From Bacillota bacterium (GTDB lineage Bacteria; Bacillota; Clostridia; Oscillospirales; Ruminococcaceae): a stretch of DNA of 6,636 nucleotides. The position numbers and the translations under genes are program-made. The notes under the pieces are model-generated. The model did not search any database. It was given only the letters and a program-made list of their open reading frames with translations, and was not told the origin of the DNA. The first letter of the stretch is position 1; each line of letters starts with the position of its first letter. Where the stretch lies: NCBI GenBank assembly GCA_023394255.1, contig JAEXAZ010000194.1, forward strand, positions 1-6,636. Reading direction: 5' to 3'. Shown in pieces: positions 4,457-6,636 of the stretch.

Positions 4457-5941
4457 TTATCGTCTCATGCGCGGGCGCTTTCTGCGCATCCGATAACGGC
4501 GGCGGTTGCGGTTGCGGATAATCATCAGAATCATATAAAGAATCAGGATCACAATTACAAAGGTGAGCACAAATTTAAACAGGAATGTGCTGAGGAAAGA
4601 TTTCACGACATCCGCGTAATAAAGTGCGGAACTGCGTTCTACCGACTGGGCGGCCAGCAGGTTTACACGGCCGACTTCCTCGCCATTGAGCATAAGCTTG
4701 ACATACCCGACTTCGTCCCCTTTTGTCACAGGCGCGTCAATGTTCTCCGGAATTTCCACGAGTTTTTGCAGGCTGTCCTCCGTCACCTCGTTTGCCACCA
4801 GGGAAGCAAATTTGCCGCCTGCCAAAAGCTTGATGTGGTCGACGTCCCATGAGAGGCGGACAGGGACTTCAGCCACCTCATCACCTACATCCATCAGCGT
4901 TTTTACCGTGAAATTTTCAAAAGCCCAGTCATATAGATTGCGTGTATCAATAAAGGCAAGGTTATTTTCAAATCTCAGGCCGTCCTCCCGCTCCTGCGGT
5001 GCGCCGATGCATACTGTCAGATAAGTATACCCGTTGCGGGTGCAGGTGGAAATAAAATTGCGGATCCCGCCGCCCCCGACATCCGAGTCGGGAAGCGTCC
5101 CGGTTTTAACGCCCTTAATGCCTTCGTAATAATATTCGTTGCCGACCTGCTGCATATAGTTGATCGACGACCAGGTAACTCCGTCCGGATGTTTTTCCGT
5201 GGGCGGGCAGTCATAATACAGCGCCGAAACAAGTTCTGTAAAGATGGGATTTTTCATGGCATATTCGGTAATCAGGGCCAGGTCATAGGCGGTGGAATAG
5301 TTGTCTTCGTCATGCAGGCCTGTTGTATTGCTGAAATGGGTATTTTTCGCGCCGATTTCCTTTGCTTTCTGGTTCATCTTTTCGACGAAAACGGCAATAT
5401 CGCCTTTCCCTACGTAGGCCCCAACCATCATGGCCGCCTCGTTGGCGGACTGGAGCATCATCGCGTAGAGAAGCTGATGGATGGTAAAGGTTTCGCCCAT
5501 CCGGATATCGCCGAGCGAGACGCCGCCCAGATTATAGAGATACGTCTGAATATCCGCGCTCAGGGAGGTGGTCTCTTTATCAATGTCCCCCACTTCCTCC
5601 AAAACGACGATGCAGGTCATAATTTTGGTCAGGGAGGCGGGCCAGATACGTTCCTGCGCATTTTTTTCAAATAAAACGGTACCCGAATCCAGATTCACCA
5701 TATAAGCGGCGTGGGAATAAACATTGTCCTGGGTGGGCACCTTGGAAGAAGAGGCGGGCTGCTCCGTGTCCGGGGAAGAAGATTCCCCGGATGAAGAGGA
5801 GGACGAGGAGGAAGAACTTTCCGAAGAAGACGCAGACGATGAAGAAGGCCCGGAGGAAGAACTGTCAGGCGCTGCCAGCAGGGGGCAGGAAAGCGATGTC
5901 AAAAGTATCACAAGCGTCATGAAAAACGCGGTTTTTCTCAT
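4457..5941 (-). CDS. Serine-type D-alanyl-D-alanine carboxypeptidase (PBP5/DacF family)
   Basis: This low-molecular-weight penicillin-binding protein would remove the terminal D-Ala from peptidoglycan stem peptides outside the membrane. From ATG 5941 it has 494 residues: a signal peptide (1-24), a Ser/Glu-rich linker (26-66), and the peptidase S11 domain with all three motifs, SLTK (103-106, nucleophile S103), SAN (165-167) and KTG (279-281). A PBP5 C-terminal beta domain follows (about 345-430), then a membrane helix (452-475) and a tail with 12 Arg in 19 residues. Most relatives end in an amphipathic anchor, so the true helix plus basic tail is notable. Start choice is uncertain. GGAG (5956-5959) is 2 nt from an in-frame ATG at 5953 and 14 nt from ATG 5941. 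The frame stays open to 6100, but that extension has no ribosome-binding site. Family is certain; dacF or dacA naming is not. Confidence 0.95.
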   Translation of the reverse strand: MRKTAFFMTLVILLTSLSCPLLAAPDSSSSGPSSSSASSSESSSSSSSSSSGESSSPDTEQPASSSKVPTQDNVYSHAAYMVNLDSGTVLFEKNAQERIWPASLTKIMTCIVVLEEVGDIDKETTSLSADIQTYLYNLGGVSLGDIRMGETFTIHQLLYAMMLQSANEAAMMVGAYVGKGDIAVFVEKMNQKAKEIGAKNTHFSNTTGLHDEDNYSTAYDLALITEYAMKNPIFTELVSALYYDCPPTEKHPDGVTWSSINYMQQVGNEYYYEGIKGVKTGTLPDSDVGGGGIRNFISTCTRNGYTYLTVCIGAPQEREDGLRFENNLAFIDTRNLYDWAFENFTVKTLMDVGDEVAEVPVRLSWDVDHIKLLAGGKFASLVANEVTEDSLQKLVEIPENIDAPVTKGDEVGYVKLMLNGEEVGRVNLLAAQSVERSSALYYADVVKSFLSTFLFKFVLTFVIVILILYMILMIIRNRNRRRYRMRRKRPRMRR

Positions 5942-5975
5942 AGCATAATCCATTTCTCCGCTGCCGTTGCGGTAA

Positions 5976-6010
5976 ATCCCATATGCCGCGGCGGAATTTA
6001 GCAATGGGAT
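5976..6010 (-). promoter_or_regulatory. Hairpin in the 5' leader of the carboxypeptidase gene
   Basis: ATCCCAT (5976-5982) and ATGGGAT (6004-6010) form a perfect 7-bp inverted repeat. TGC 5984-5986 with GCA 6001-6003 extends it to 10 bp with one bulged base, closing a 14-nt loop that contains CCGCCGCG on the transcript strand. It lies 35 nt before the preferred start and has no T-tract after it, so it is not an intrinsic terminator. It could be a protein-binding or translation-control element. No known riboswitch is recognised. Confidence 0.4.
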
Positions 6011-6126
6011 AAAACAGAAAACAGCGTGCAATTTTACCGTTCCGGCGAGGAATTCTAATTGCAGTGCCAGGAAATATGTGATAAAATAAAATCCGTACAT
6101 TTAGTAGATTAGCCACATTTATTCTA

Positions 6127-6135
6127 AGTATACCA
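6127..6135 (-). promoter_or_regulatory. Candidate extended -10 promoter for the carboxypeptidase gene
   Basis: On the minus strand TGGTATACT gives an extended -10 (TGn plus TATACT, five of six consensus bases). The position 17 nt upstream has only a poor -35 (TTTCTT) within a long T-rich tract that could act as an upstream element. Transcription would start near 6120, giving a leader of about 180 nt before ATG 5941. Confidence 0.45.
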
Positions 6136-6194
6136 AAAAAAGGCGAAAAAGAAAAGATCAAAATTTGGCATTTTATAGAGCAGGAGGGAAATCT

Positions 6195-6636
6195 ATGTTG
6201 GATTATGCCGACAAACAGTTTGGATTCGACACCCTGATGGTGCATGCCGGTACGCAGCCCGATCCGGAAACCCATTCGGTCACCTTTCCTATTTATCAAA
6301 CTACTGCATATACATTTAATGATACGCAGCATGCCAAGGAGCTTTTTGAGCTGAAGGTGCCGGGAAACATCTATACCAGGCTGAGCAACCCTACGGTGGA
6401 CGCGCTGGAGCGCCGTGTGGCGGCGCTGGACGGGGGCGTGGGCGCGCTGGCCATGTCGTCGGGCCATGCGGTGATGTTCAATGCTTTCCTGAATCTCGCG
6501 GGCGCGGGGGATGAGATCGTTTCCTCGATCTGCATCTATGGCGGCGCCATCAACATGATGGGCGTGACGCTGGGGCGCATTGGCATTAAGACCATTTTTG
6601 TGGACCCGGACGACCTGCATGCATGGGAAAATGCCG
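6195..6636 (+). CDS. O-acetylhomoserine sulfhydrylase-type PLP enzyme (N-terminal part, cut by window edge)
   Basis: The first 147 codons are present. The protein belongs to the Cys/Met-metabolism PLP family; relatives closest in my judgement are O-acetylhomoserine aminocarboxypropyltransferases, which make homocysteine from O-acetylhomoserine and sulfide in the cytoplasm. Visible motifs are FDTLMVHAGTQPDPETHSVT (11-30), PIYQTTAYTF (32-41), YTRLSNPTVDALE (60-72; Tyr60 and Arg62 are the usual PLP-phosphate contacts from the neighbouring subunit), SSGHA (88-92) and the stacking Tyr115 in IYGG. The PLP lysine would lie beyond the window. SSGHA and GAINMMGV replace the more common SGQAA and GTYNLF, so the exact substrate is uncertain; cystathionine synthase or methionine gamma-lyase activity is possible. 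ATG 6195 has GGAGGG (6183-6188) 6 nt upstream. No SAM riboswitch or T-box is seen, and no clear promoter. Confidence 0.9.
   Translation, partial: MLDYADKQFGFDTLMVHAGTQPDPETHSVTFPIYQTTAYTFNDTQHAKELFELKVPGNIYTRLSNPTVDALERRVAALDGGVGALAMSSGHAVMFNAFLNLAGAGDEIVSSICIYGGAINMMGVTLGRIGIKTIFVDPDDLHAWENA

Noticed and set aside
5724..5948. Plus-strand open frame encoding an acidic, Glu/Asp-rich peptide.
   Set aside because: It is the complement of the serine-codon tract of the carboxypeptidase gene; GAA/GAG/GAC mirror TTC/CTC/TCN-type codons and carry no independent signal.
5942..6100. N-terminal extension of the carboxypeptidase to an ATG at 6100.
   Set aside because: There is no ribosome-binding site before 6100, and the extension would put 53 residues before a clear signal peptide. 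It also falls at the start of the predicted transcript.
6171..6180. TATAGA before the sulfhydrylase gene as a -10 box.
   Set aside because: No -35 lies at 15-19 nt upstream, and transcription would start inside the ribosome-binding site.

Overview
The window carries conserved core genes of a low-to-mid GC, Gram-positive-type bacterium, most likely a member of class Clostridia (Bacillota), possibly Oscillospiraceae-like. The lineage call is inference. It rests on strong GGAGG ribosome-binding sites, a Firmicutes-style L10 leader with an intrinsic attenuator, a DUF4349 lipoprotein, a Ser-rich DacF-like carboxypeptidase and the gene order.

Positions 1-3252 (+ strand) hold the secE-nusG-rplK-rplA-rplJ-rplL cluster. 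SecE is a Sec translocase subunit and NusG a transcription elongation factor. L11, L1, L10 and L7/L12 build the L1 stalk and the GTPase-associated stalk of the 50S subunit. Regulation is readable from the DNA. The nusG-rplK gap holds a run of GC-rich hairpins followed by a close mimic of the 23S rRNA L1-binding site (779-817). A second, shorter mimic lies between rplK and rplA (1273-1300). After rplA come a strong hairpin (2021-2050), a TTGACA/extended -10 promoter (2064-2092) and an L10 leader with an antiterminator/terminator pair (2099-2231), so rplJ-rplL has its own promoter and attenuator. A 14-bp bidirectional terminator (3221-3252) ends the cluster directly after rplL. rpoB and rpoC, usually found here or one gene further on, are absent.

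Positions 3272-5953 (- strand) encode two cell-envelope proteins: a DUF4349 lipoprotein with a C-terminal membrane helix, and a penicillin-binding-protein-type D-alanyl-D-alanine carboxypeptidase with a serine-rich linker, a C-terminal membrane helix and an arginine-rich tail. A terminator (4391-4429) separates them, so they are probably separate transcription units. The carboxypeptidase has a predicted long 5' leader with a hairpin and an unusual start region.

Positions 6195-6636 (+ strand) are the first 147 codons of a PLP-dependent O-acetylhomoserine sulfhydrylase-type enzyme of methionine/cysteine metabolism, cut by the window edge and divergent from the carboxypeptidase gene.

I see no mobile element, CRISPR array, tRNA, rRNA or foreign-looking island. 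The parts most worth attention are the two L1-site mimics, the hairpin array before rplK, the break between rplL and rpoB, and the leader of the carboxypeptidase gene.
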